34,912 bases of DNA, taken from NCBI GenBank assembly GCA_964494845.1, contig CAZBSC010000005.1:1-34912 (forward strand), in the 5' to 3' direction. The stretch is from CAYRSA01 sp964494845. GTDB lineage: Bacteria > Patescibacteriota > Saccharimonadia > Saccharimonadales > JAGQNJ01. How positions within the stretch are numbered: position 1 is the stretch's first letter; every line of letters begins with the position of its first letter. The notes beneath the pieces are model-generated. The model was not told the DNA's origin. It worked only from the letters and a program-made list of their open reading frames with translations, and searched no databases. This document shows, piece by piece, positions 1-6,424 of this stretch. Position numbers and translations under genes: made by a program.

Positions 1-71
1 TTTATAACCTGTATCCATGTTGTAGTATATGCGCTACTTGACGGTTTTGTCAAAACGATACTAGAATTTGG

Positions 72-100
72 TTGACTATTATGGCTAATATTGTTATAAT
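72..100 (+). promoter_or_regulatory. Sigma70-type promoter with extended -10
   Basis: TTGACT (72-77), a 17-bp spacer and TATAAT (95-100) preceded by TG at 92-93. Transcription should start near 107, just ahead of the GAGGTG ribosome site at 113-118 that serves the ATG at 123. This is one of the best consensus promoters in the window. Confidence 0.85.
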
Positions 101-122
101 ATACTTTTAATTGAGGTGTGTT

Positions 123-896
123 ATGGCCGCGACAATCGAAACAATTTATGACTATGAATATTACTCTCCAGAGGCGGTTGGCCTTGGGGGGGCAAATTTG
201 GACGACCTGCATACCGCAGCAATAAACTTTTCTAGACGACTTGAGATTGATGACCCGATGCTTAGCTGCATGACTGGATACGTCGGTAAGCTAATATCGT
301 TAAACAACTCTGTTGACGTTTTTGACTCAAATCGAGAGAGGCTCTTTGCCGAGGCAGTTAGAAATTCTTTGCCGGATGCCGTAACTGAAGAAGATGTGGA
401 TTGGGTGGATATCCGAACTGTCACGGATGTGGGTACGTACATGGGAATTTTTGAAAATTATCCACGGAGCCTGCTAACCAACGCTCATACCGACTATAAA
501 GCTATAGTTGGTGGCGGAGCCGTGCTTTCAACTATTGCCGATCGAATGCGTCCAATTATTGTGTTCGATGGAACGGGCACCGAGGTCTTGGAAGGAACTA
601 TAAAAACTGCTGAGGCCAATAAAATTTACTTCCCTGGGCAGGATGACCCAGATATGTTTGATAGATTATTAGAAGATCTAGATTCAAACTCTACATTAGT
701 TTCTCCAGATGGCACCTTTTTGCGCGGTCCAGTTAGTGGAACGGATGAGCCCGAGCTGGAAGGCGATTTTACTGTACGGAATCTTACTGTTGGCGAATGG
801 GGTGGGCTTCACCCTGGCACAGTTCATGCGATGCCCGGTGAATTATCTCTCGGCAGAATTTGCATAGCGCTAGGCCTGGCCAGCCCCAGCAGCTAG
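123..896 (+). CDS. Hypothetical protein with an HxD...H...R pattern (possible Fe(II)/2-oxoglutarate oxygenase-like fold)
   Basis: A 257-residue soluble protein with no signal peptide or membrane segment. The ATG at 123 is chosen because GAGGTG (113-118) lies just upstream; a TTG at 111 in the same frame overlaps that ribosome site and is unlikely to be used. I do not recognise the family. H122 and D124 (in AHTD), H235 (in VHAMP) and R245 (ten residues after H235) match the order and spacing of the iron and 2-oxoglutarate ligands of that oxygenase superfamily; the proline-rich HPGTVHAMP stretch also resembles cupin and oxygenase metal sites. This is a pattern match only. It stands alone behind its own promoter, with a small membrane protein gene 33 bp downstream. 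Confidence 0.7.
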   Translation: MAATIETIYDYEYYSPEAVGLGGANLDDLHTAAINFSRRLEIDDPMLSCMTGYVGKLISLNNSVDVFDSNRERLFAEAVRNSLPDAVTEEDVDWVDIRTVTDVGTYMGIFENYPRSLLTNAHTDYKAIVGGGAVLSTIADRMRPIIVFDGTGTEVLEGTIKTAEANKIYFPGQDDPDMFDRLLEDLDSNSTLVSPDGTFLRGPVSGTDEPELEGDFTVRNLTVGEWGGLHPGTVHAMPGELSLGRICIALGLASPSS

Positions 897-917
897 AAAA
901 AATACGAGCTACTACTC

Positions 918-923
918 TATAAT
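918..923 (+). promoter_or_regulatory. -10 element of a predicted leaderless gene
   Basis: TATAAT ends 6 nt before the ATG at 930, so the transcript should start at or next to the start codon. No Shine-Dalgarno sequence is present in the gap. Confidence 0.55.
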
Positions 924-929
924 GGGTTT

Positions 930-1166
930 ATGTTTGCGGCGTTAGAAATTGGAGAAAGTTCCTCGGGCGAGATTTTTCTAATTGTTATTTTATTGCTTGT
1001 TTTGTTTTTACTTGTCTCGATCGTGAGTAAAAGCCGCGCCAGTCGTGGGGATAAACGCTACGTTGTTATCAGCAGAAACGGCATTGCTGAAGCGAAAGAG
1101 TCAAAATCGAATATATCAATAATTATTATGATCCTGGTTTTGATCGCGGTGTGGATAGCTACTTAG
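930..1166 (+). CDS. Small two-helix membrane protein
   Basis: A 78-residue protein made of two hydrophobic segments (about residues 14-33 and 61-77) separated by a basic loop containing SRASRGDKR. This predicts an integral membrane protein with the loop probably cytoplasmic. No family recognised. The start is supported by a TATAAT six bases upstream rather than by a ribosome site, implying a leaderless message. The short length leaves some doubt that it is translated, but the hydrophobic pattern and promoter position argue for it. Confidence 0.55.
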   Translation: MFAALEIGESSSGEIFLIVILLLVLFLLVSIVSKSRASRGDKRYVVISRNGIAEAKESKSNISIIIMILVLIAVWIAT

Positions 1167-1190
1167 GCCGTGGCTAATTGTTGGCTTTTT
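1167..1190 (+). terminator. Weak rho-independent terminator candidate
   Basis: GCCG (1167-1170) can pair with TGGC (1182-1185), followed directly by five T. The stem is short and contains a G-T pair, so this is a weak call; it lies between two convergent genes. Confidence 0.3.
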
Positions 1191-1192
1191 AT

Positions 1193-1879
1193 CTATAGTT
1201 CTTGAATGGTTTTTGCGAATGCTATCGTTTTGTCGTTCAGCTGATCATAGTCGTAGGCTGATTTTAGCGCAGCATTCGACGTGTTCTTTATTACAACTGG
1301 GTTACGAGCAAACTCTATGCCTGCTATTTTTTTATTCTTTGTTAGTTTTTTTTGCACAATCATGGTCGCAACCGTAGATTTTTTTGTCATGGCTGGGCCT
1401 AGTTCTTCACTGGCAACTACCGCAACACAAACATCTTTTCCTTGATACAGGACAACCTGATTTAGATCCGTGGGCTTGGCTTTGCAGCCATCGTATTGGG
1501 TGAACCCTAGGGGCATTGTGTTTTTCTTGTCAGGCGACAACGCAAAGTCTTTGGTTACAAAACCACCTGAGAATTTGAAATCAACGCTAATATAGTAAGA
1601 CCTGCCAGTAATTGGCTCTATTTCTTCTGTCGTGTTGGACACAGTAGGCTTTTGACTACCGGGGCTCTTTGGATATTCAAACATAAACCCAAATTCTTTA
1701 TTTATGTACTCGTCGGGGTTTGTATTGCTGGTCTCAGCACTACTCTGAGGCTTTGATGTCTCGTCATTGACCAGTGATTTGTTGTAGATGTAGTAGCCGA
1801 CAGCCCCGGTGGCGAAAATAATTGTAGCTAACAAAATAACTTCTATCAGCCCGAAGCCTTTTTGGTTGAGTTTTTTCAT
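1193..1879 (-). CDS. Prepilin-like protein with type IV pilin N-terminus
   Basis: A 228-residue protein beginning MKKLNQKGFGLIEVILL, the class III signal of type IV pilins and pseudopilins: a basic leader, Gly-Phe at the prepilin peptidase site, Glu at position 5 of the mature protein, then a hydrophobic helix to about residue 33. The rest is a hydrophilic, probably exported globular domain that I do not recognise. The start at 1879 is preferred over an in-frame ATG at 2008 because AGGAAA lies upstream and the signal begins here. No pilus assembly genes are adjacent, so it would depend on machinery elsewhere. Type IV pili are known in Saccharibacteria and other Patescibacteria; a role here is inference. 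Confidence 0.8.
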   Translation of the reverse strand: MKKLNQKGFGLIEVILLATIIFATGAVGYYIYNKSLVNDETSKPQSSAETSNTNPDEYINKEFGFMFEYPKSPGSQKPTVSNTTEEIEPITGRSYYISVDFKFSGGFVTKDFALSPDKKNTMPLGFTQYDGCKAKPTDLNQVVLYQGKDVCVAVVASEELGPAMTKKSTVATMIVQKKLTKNKKIAGIEFARNPVVIKNTSNAALKSAYDYDQLNDKTIAFAKTIQEL

Positions 1880-1907
1880 GTAAGTTTCCTTATATTTATT
1901 AGTTTTA

Positions 1908-1936
1908 ACTATACGGGTGGGTAGGTAGAAATGCAA
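1908..1936 (-). promoter_or_regulatory. Promoter of the prepilin-like gene
   Basis: Read on the minus strand: TTGCAT (1931-1936), 17 bp, TATAGT (1908-1913). The start would be near 1901, leaving about 22 nt of leader that contains the AGGAAA ribosome site. Confidence 0.65.
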
Positions 1937-1997
1937 TAAACACAAGCAACATGACAGCGCGCTGGTTAGGCTAGGAATAATCTGCAAAACATTACAG

Positions 1998-2026
1998 TTG
2001 ACACTCAATAAAATTATGAATATAGT
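1998..2026 (+). promoter_or_regulatory. Promoter of the ArsR-type regulator operon
   Basis: TTGACA (1998-2003), a 17-bp spacer and TATAGT (2021-2026). The -10 lies inside a perfect inverted repeat, so bound repressor would block RNA polymerase. Confidence 0.8.
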
Positions 2027-2045
2027 TAACTAGTAAGTTAACTAT
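2022..2045. promoter_or_regulatory. Palindromic operator, probable autoregulation site of the ArsR-type protein
   Basis: ATAGTTAAC (2022-2030) and its exact reverse complement GTTAACTAT (2037-2045) are separated by TAGTAA. The repeat covers the -10, the expected start site and the bases up to the ATG at 2047. Position and symmetry fit binding by the dimeric winged-helix protein encoded immediately downstream; that link is inference. Confidence 0.7.
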
Positions 2046-2046
2046 T

Positions 2047-2382
2047 ATGAATATACCTTATGATTCTCCAGCATTAGACAGCATTCTAGATGCCCTAGCT
2101 AACCAGAAGCGTCGTGGCATCATGCACGATCTTTCTTTGCAGCCATCGACCGTTGGACGGCTAGCTAAACACTATGACCTCTCTCTGCCTGCTATTCATA
2201 AACACATCCGTACCCTTGAAAACGCCGCTTTAATTATTCGCAAAAAGGCCGGCCGTACAAACTTTGTGGCCATTAATCCGGCTACCCTTCAATTAGCTCA
2301 GCGATGGATTCTGCAATACAAAACTGAGTGGGGCAATGCAAATGCAACCCTAGAAAACTATATTTCCAAGATGCAGGAATAG
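2047..2382 (+). CDS. ArsR/SmtB-like winged-helix transcriptional regulator
   Basis: A 111-residue protein with the ArsR-type order: LDALANQKRRGIMHDLS, then STVGRLAKHYDLSLPAIHKHIRTLENAAL as helix-turn-helix, then the wing IIRKKAGRTNFVAINP. It has no cysteines, so the metal-binding site of classical ArsR/SmtB sensors is absent; it resembles the non-metal branch often paired with YCII or AHSA1-type proteins. It is the first gene of a two-gene unit with the YCII-like gene 32 bp downstream and is expected to repress its own promoter through the palindrome directly upstream. The predicted leader is only about 14 nt and has no clear ribosome site. Confidence 0.85.
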   Translation: MNIPYDSPALDSILDALANQKRRGIMHDLSLQPSTVGRLAKHYDLSLPAIHKHIRTLENAALIIRKKAGRTNFVAINPATLQLAQRWILQYKTEWGNANATLENYISKMQE

Positions 2383-2414
2383 CTTGGAAAGCAAACTAAT
2401 AAGGAGATAAAATT

Positions 2415-2714
2415 ATGGGAAAATACGTATATATTTACTACGCCGGCAAAGATACAGATGCTGGGGATAATGAAGCTTGGGGTAAATGGTTTGGGGAGCT
2501 TGGTGACAAGTTAATTGATCCAGGAAACCCTTTTGATGAAGGCGGCCAAGCAGTTCATCAAGGCGGTGTCATGGCAGTCGAGGACAAGCCGGTTACTGGA
2601 TATAGCATTGTTAACGCTGACAGCATGGATGCGGCGGTTGAACTAGCGCAAGGCTGCCCACTCGTAGGTTCTAAAGGCGGTGCTGTCTGTGTGTACGAAG
2701 CTTTGCCAATGTAA
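2415..2714 (+). CDS. YCII/DGPF-like small protein
   Basis: A 99-residue protein with the ferredoxin-like layout of the YCII-related family: a first strand YVYIYYAG, a helix WGKWFGELGDKL, GYSIVNADSMDAAVELAQGCPLV and a closing strand VCVYEALPM. The segment GYSIVNADSMDAAVELAQGCP matches the family's hallmark strand-helix-CP. Family members are small dimeric enzymes or ligand-binding proteins, mostly of unknown substrate. AAGGAG at 2400-2405 is a strong ribosome site. It is cotranscribed with the ArsR-like regulator, a common pairing in bacteria, suggesting a regulated stress or metabolite response; the signal cannot be read from sequence. Confidence 0.8.
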   Translation: MGKYVYIYYAGKDTDAGDNEAWGKWFGELGDKLIDPGNPFDEGGQAVHQGGVMAVEDKPVTGYSIVNADSMDAAVELAQGCPLVGSKGGAVCVYEALPM

Positions 2715-2772
2715 AAGAATCTCAGTTATTTAATTGGTGCACCGTAACGAAGTGAGGGGAATAATAACCTTG

Positions 2773-3510
2773 CTAGTTTGAGCCGTAGCCGTTTACGAAC
2801 AGTAGATTACTGTTCAAGAATTTGCCTGGGTCTTCGGTGAGAGATAAACAGGCTCTTGATACATCCTCTGGAGTAGCTACTCGTTTGAGGGGATTCTCTT
2901 TGGCAAATTTCTCCCAAAGTTCATCTGTATTACCTCCGACTTTATCCCAAAGCGGCGTACGTACCGGCCCAGGGCAAATAGCGTTCACCCGTATGCCGTA
3001 ATTTTTGGCTAAATACGTAGCATTGCCCCTTGTCATGGCAATTAAGGCAGCCTCGCTGACCTGATAGGCCAGGTATTCTCCGTCAGGCCTTACGCCATCC
3101 ATTGATGCAAAATATAGGATATTTGGGTTATTCGACTTGGCGAGTAATGGTACAGCGTACTTTGTGCACAGAAACGCTCCGTCAACCATGGTTCCGGTGA
3201 TATCTCGCCACTCCTTAAAAGTCGCCTTTTCGACACTTTTTGGGGCCTCTGTTGCTGCAGCTAAAATCAATACATCAAGTTCTGTTATTTTCTCAAACAG
3301 CTGTTTTACTGATGATTCATCGCGAATATCCACCTTGTGGCATTCAGCTTGACCGCCAGCCTTTTGAATCTGATTTTGGATTTCGGTTGCTTTCTCTTGG
3401 TTGTGAAAGTAAGCAATTTCTACTTGATAGCCAACTTTTGCATAATCGATAGCAATCTGGTTACCAATTCCGCCCGACCCACCTATCACAAGTACCCGCT
3501 TTGTATTCAT
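2773..3510 (-). CDS. Short-chain dehydrogenase/reductase-like protein lacking the catalytic lysine
   Basis: A 245-residue Rossmann protein of normal SDR length with the cofactor loop GGSGGIG (residues 10-16), a FASMDG strand carrying S136 and Y149 thirteen residues later, as in active SDRs. The YxxxK motif reads YQVSE: the codon at the Lys position is GAG, so K is replaced by E153. The usual Asn of the tetrad also appears to be missing (Met near 108), and the NAG motif is LAAA. ICPGPVRTPLW is intact. It may be a non-catalytic or altered relative that still binds nucleotide. The start at 3510 lies 6 nt after an extended -10, predicting leaderless mRNA. Gene order gives no clue to a substrate. 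Confidence 0.88.
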   Translation of the reverse strand: MNTKRVLVIGGSGGIGNQIAIDYAKVGYQVEIAYFHNQEKATEIQNQIQKAGGQAECHKVDIRDESSVKQLFEKITELDVLILAAATEAPKSVEKATFKEWRDITGTMVDGAFLCTKYAVPLLAKSNNPNILYFASMDGVRPDGEYLAYQVSEAALIAMTRGNATYLAKNYGIRVNAICPGPVRTPLWDKVGGNTDELWEKFAKENPLKRVATPEDVSRACLSLTEDPGKFLNSNLLFVNGYGSN

Positions 3511-3516
3511 GTACTA

Positions 3517-3525
3517 ATAATAGCA
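3517..3525 (-). promoter_or_regulatory. Extended -10 of the leaderless SDR gene
   Basis: On the minus strand TGC-TATTAT (3525 to 3517) is followed by six bases and the ATG at 3510. There is no room for a ribosome site. The element abuts the terminator of the upstream tRNA gene. Confidence 0.6.
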
Positions 3526-3552
3526 AATAAAAACCCTAGGCTAGCTAGGGTT
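3525..3552 (-). terminator. Rho-independent terminator of tRNA-Arg
   Basis: AACCCTAG and CTAGGGTT (3545-3552 and 3532-3539) form an 8-bp perfect stem with a 5-nt loop. On the minus strand the stem runs into TTTTTATTT, as expected for a terminator just downstream of the tRNA. Confidence 0.75.
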
Positions 3553-3559
3553 CTGATTT

Positions 3560-3636
3560 TGGTGTACCCGGCGAGATTCGAACTCACGACCTTTGGCTCC
3601 GCAAGCCAACGCTCTATCCAGCTGAGCTACGGGTAC
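3560..3636 (-). tRNA. tRNA-Arg(GCG), CCA encoded
   Basis: Acceptor arms GTACCCG/CGGGTAC pair perfectly; the D stem is GCTC/GAGC; the anticodon stem TTGGC/GCCAA encloses TTGCGGA, giving anticodon GCG; the T arm is GTGAG-TTCGAAT-CTCGC; discriminator A and the CCA tail are encoded. GCG reads CGC (and CGU by wobble). Most bacteria use ACG edited to inosine for this box, so the GCG form is notable. Confidence 0.95.
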
Positions 3637-3667
3637 TTATTGGTTCAAACGCAAAAATGTAACTACG

Positions 3668-3701
3668 AACAGGGGTAATGGTAGCATAGATTACCCCTGT
3701 T
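3668..3701. repeat. Perfect 11-bp inverted repeat between tRNA-Arg and purF
   Basis: AACAGGGGTAA (3668-3678) and TTACCCCTGTT (3691-3701) flank a 12-bp loop. Neither strand has a T tract after the stem, so it is not a standard terminator. It lies upstream of both tRNA-Arg (minus) and purF (plus). An operator or processing hairpin is possible. I see nothing else in 3637-3774. Confidence 0.6.
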
Positions 3702-3774
3702 GACTAGACTAAAAGCACTTATTATTTATACTGCTTATGGTTTTTAAAACACAACATTGAAATAACTGCATTAT

Positions 3775-3783
3775 TGGTACACT
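3775..3783 (+). promoter_or_regulatory. Extended -10 of leaderless purF
   Basis: TG-G-TACACT ends 7 nt before the ATG at 3791, placing the transcript start at or one base before the start codon. A TTGAAA at 3757-3762 is a possible -35 with a short 15-bp spacer. Confidence 0.5.
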
Positions 3784-3790
3784 AGTATAT

Positions 3791-5332
3791 ATGGACATGG
3801 GGGAAGCATTATCAATAATTGTTGAGGACGACAGACCTTTTGACGAGTGCGGTGTCGCCGGCTTGAGTTCGGTTGAGGGTAGCGACTTAGCGGTCCAGGG
3901 GCATAACGTACTGACCGAGCTGCAGCACAGAGGACAAAATGCTGCGGGTATAGCTATTACTGAAGGTAGTGCTATAAAAGTCAAAAAAGATACTGGGCTA
4001 GTTTCTGAGGCGTTACCAGAAAGCACAGTTAGGGAATTTGCTTCCGATGCGCATCACGGGATATTCCATGTTAGGTATAGCACCGTTGACGTTGGTAGTT
4101 TGAAAATGCAAAAACGTGCCGCTCACCCCGTAATAATGACACAAAAGGGCGTCGAAGTAGCTATCGCAGAGAATGGGCATGTGGGTAATACTGGCGAACT
4201 GCTAGAAGAGGCTGGGCACAATCCAGATAAGTTTATTACTGATGCAGAAGGGATAACCAGGCTGACCCTAGATGACATGCTGAGGGGAGCACCACTAGAA
4301 GAGGCCATGGCTAGTGTCGCGCAGCGCCTAGAAGGCGCATTCACATTGGTGGGACTGCACGGAGAAAAAATTGTTGGGTTACGAGATGGCTATGGGTTTC
4401 GGCCACTGGCACTAGGTAGTCGGGGCAATGATGGATGGGCCCTAGCTAGCGAAAGTGGGGCGCTGGGTAGTGGGCAGGCTAGTTTTGTCCGGGACGTTAA
4501 TCCGGGTGAAATGGTAACAATCATAGGAGATAATGTTTGGTCAGAGCAAGCAGTTGACGGCAAACCTGAGCGATTATGTTTAATGGAGCTAATATACCTT
4601 GCCCGGCCTGATACCCAAATAAAAGGCCTAGAAATGGCTACTTTCCGCAAAGAGCTTGGCAGAAGTCTGGGGTCGATAGTAACACACGAAGCAGACGTTG
4701 TGTTCGGGGTGCCAGATTCTGGTGTGCCAGCCGCTGGAGGATTTGCAAAAGAGCGCGGGCTGCCGCAAGTAATGGGTTTTGTAAAAAACCGATATGTCGG
4801 TCGTACTTTTATATCTAGCGGCCAGCTAAGGCGTAGCCAAAAGGTAAGGATGAAACTACGGCCAATAATTGATGATGTAGCCGGTAAAAGACTCGACGTA
4901 ATTGAAGATTCTGTGGTGCGCGGCACGACAGCTAGGGCAATGGTGCATATGTTACGCGAAGCAGGCGCCACTCAAGTACACCTCAACGTGACTTCGCCAC
5001 CGTATAAGTGGCCATGCTTCTATGGTCTCGATACAGGTACCCGCGATCAGTTGGTTGCTGCGGTTAATGAAGGTGACAACGATAACGAAATGTTAAGAAA
5101 CCTGAATAGATACCTTGGCACAGACAGCCTTAACTACTTGCCATTAGATTTGACTCTTTCCGCCTTGAATAGAGCGGCAAAAGAGTCGAGGATACGAACG
5201 GGTGGGGGGCTTTATTCTCGTACTGGTGAAAGTATGGGCAAAAGTGTTTGCACAGCCTGCTTTAGTCGTGACTACCCGACTGAAATATCTGAAGAATTGC
5301 TACAAATTACTCCGCGTGCAACCCTGTTATAA
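3791..5332 (+). CDS. purF: Amidophosphoribosyltransferase
   Basis: The first committed enzyme of purine synthesis: it transfers the amide of glutamine to PRPP to give phosphoribosylamine. The 513-residue length is usual. C20 in DECGVAG is the predicted glutaminase nucleophile, exposed after removal of a 19-residue propeptide. QHRGQN, the YVGRTFI loop and the PRPP motif (residues 369-380) are present, although the first acid of the usual DDS is Glu (E372). The C-terminal CTACFSRDYPT and an upstream Cys in PPYKWPCFYG resemble the 4Fe-4S cysteines of the Bacillus-type enzyme. No other purine gene is nearby. The ATG at 3791 is supported by a promoter implying leaderless mRNA; ATG 3797 is the alternative. 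Confidence 0.95.
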   Translation: MDMGEALSIIVEDDRPFDECGVAGLSSVEGSDLAVQGHNVLTELQHRGQNAAGIAITEGSAIKVKKDTGLVSEALPESTVREFASDAHHGIFHVRYSTVDVGSLKMQKRAAHPVIMTQKGVEVAIAENGHVGNTGELLEEAGHNPDKFITDAEGITRLTLDDMLRGAPLEEAMASVAQRLEGAFTLVGLHGEKIVGLRDGYGFRPLALGSRGNDGWALASESGALGSGQASFVRDVNPGEMVTIIGDNVWSEQAVDGKPERLCLMELIYLARPDTQIKGLEMATFRKELGRSLGSIVTHEADVVFGVPDSGVPAAGGFAKERGLPQVMGFVKNRYVGRTFISSGQLRRSQKVRMKLRPIIDDVAGKRLDVIEDSVVRGTTARAMVHMLREAGATQVHLNVTSPPYKWPCFYGLDTGTRDQLVAAVNEGDNDNEMLRNLNRYLGTDSLNYLPLDLTLSALNRAAKESRIRTGGGLYSRTGESMGKSVCTACFSRDYPTEISEELLQITPRATLL

Positions 5333-5333
5333 T
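5325..5333 (+). promoter_or_regulatory. Extended -10 promoter of tRNA-Ser inside the purF stop codon
   Basis: TG-T-TATAAT (5325-5333) overlaps the purF TAA at 5330-5332. The expected start near 5340 is about six bases ahead of the mature tRNA 5' end. Confidence 0.55.
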
Positions 5334-5345
5334 CATTAATTATAC

Positions 5346-5610
<265 letters not shown>

Positions 5611-6285
5611 TTACCTAATGGGTTGGGCGAATACTAGGGACTCTATGTTTTTAACTTTGGCCTTTTTGAGCACACGAGTTGCCTCTGACAGCGTTGCGCC
5701 GGTGGTGATGATATCGTCTATTAGTACAACTTGATCAATATTTATGCTTGGTTTTATGGGCTGATAGCTGCCTTTAACTTGTTCTAATCGAGTTTTCCTG
5801 TCTGTCCCAGCCTGTTTTTGTTGGGTCGTTCGTAGTAGTAGGTTTTTGCACTGTAGACCTCTATTTTTTGCAAAAATCTCGGCAATTAATTTAGCGTGGT
5901 CGAATCCTCTTTCTCTAACACGTTTCGTCGAGGTAGGAACATATGTAATCACCACGCTTTTATCGTAGTAGGGGGCGATTTCATCAAGCCTTGCGGCAAT
6001 AATAGAACAGGCTTGGCGGTGCGAGTTGAGTTTCATGTTATGAACAAGTTTTTTGGTCAAATCTTTATACACACTAGCTATCCAAACGCGCTTAAGCGGG
6101 GTTGAGGGAGAGCATTTGCTGCAAGTTGCAAAGTTATCTGTTTGAGAGAAGCAGATGTAACAGCGTGAGGGAACTGTCTCGAATGCATCTGGCAGACACC
6201 AAGCGCACAAAAGTTGGCCCTCAGCACCACAGGTCATGCAACTGCATGGGGCTATCAAGTCAAAAAGCTTCTCTGTTAATTCGAT
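5611..6285 (-). CDS. comF: ComF-family phosphoribosyltransferase-like competence protein
   Basis: A protein of about 224 residues with the ComF layout: an N-terminal zinc-ribbon-like part with paired cysteines (CSCMTCG, CAWC, CYIC, CSKC), KLVHNMKLNSHR, VPTSTKRVRERGFDHAKLIAE, and the PRPP-type loop VVLIDDIITTGATLSEA. ComF is needed for DNA uptake in transformable bacteria, probably at the inner membrane with ComFA. The start is unusual: no ATG, GTG or TTG lies where expected, but a perfect AGGAGG (6292-6297) sits six bases before an in-frame ATC at 6285, giving IELTEKLFDLIAP as N-terminus. The alternative is TTG at 6258 (215 residues) with a weaker AGAGAAG. Divergent from the Hsp20 gene. Confidence 0.9.
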   Translation of the reverse strand: MELTEKLFDLIAPCSCMTCGAEGQLLCAWCLPDAFETVPSRCYICFSQTDNFATCSKCSPSTPLKRVWIASVYKDLTKKLVHNMKLNSHRQACSIIAARLDEIAPYYDKSVVITYVPTSTKRVRERGFDHAKLIAEIFAKNRGLQCKNLLLRTTQQKQAGTDRKTRLEQVKGSYQPIKPSINIDQVVLIDDIITTGATLSEATRVLKKAKVKNIESLVFAQPIR

Positions 6286-6291
6286 ATCCTG

Positions 6292-6297
6292 CCTCCT
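6292..6297 (-). promoter_or_regulatory. Perfect Shine-Dalgarno that decides the comF start
   Basis: AGGAGG on the minus strand, six bases ahead of ATC (6285 to 6283). No conventional start codon lies in frame within normal distance. Confidence 0.7.
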
Positions 6298-6324
6298 GTT
6301 GTAAATAGTGTGTTGTAAATAGTG
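6297..6324. repeat. 14-bp tandem duplication in the comF leader
   Basis: TGTTGTAAATAGTG occurs twice head to tail (6297-6310 and 6311-6324). It lies between the comF -10 and its ribosome site; the outer copy overlaps the -10. Confidence 0.95.
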
Positions 6325-6349
6325 TAGGCTAGCTGTTGCGCGGCCGCAA
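6321..6349 (-). promoter_or_regulatory. comF promoter
   Basis: Minus strand TTGCGG (6344-6349), 17 bp, TACACT (6321-6326). Expected start near 6314, leaving a leader of about 29 nt that holds AGGAGG. Confidence 0.6.
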
Positions 6350-6365
6350 TAGTCTGGGATATACT
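6336..6365 (+). promoter_or_regulatory. Hsp20 gene promoter, back to back with the comF promoter
   Basis: TTGCGC (6336-6341), 18 bp, TATACT (6360-6365). Its -35 and the oppositely facing comF -35 are only 2 bp apart within the near-palindrome TTGCGCGGCCGCAA. No CIRCE heat-shock repeat is visible. Confidence 0.6.
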
Positions 6366-6424
6366 TGCAAGTAAGACAAAAAGCTCTAAATAAACCTAGA
6401 AAAATAGTGGAGGGTAAAAACACT

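Noticed and set aside
3337..3678. Plus-strand ORF covering tRNA-Arg with YPARFELTTFGSASQRSIQLSYGY
   Set aside because: This is the well-known spurious translation of an antisense tRNA gene.
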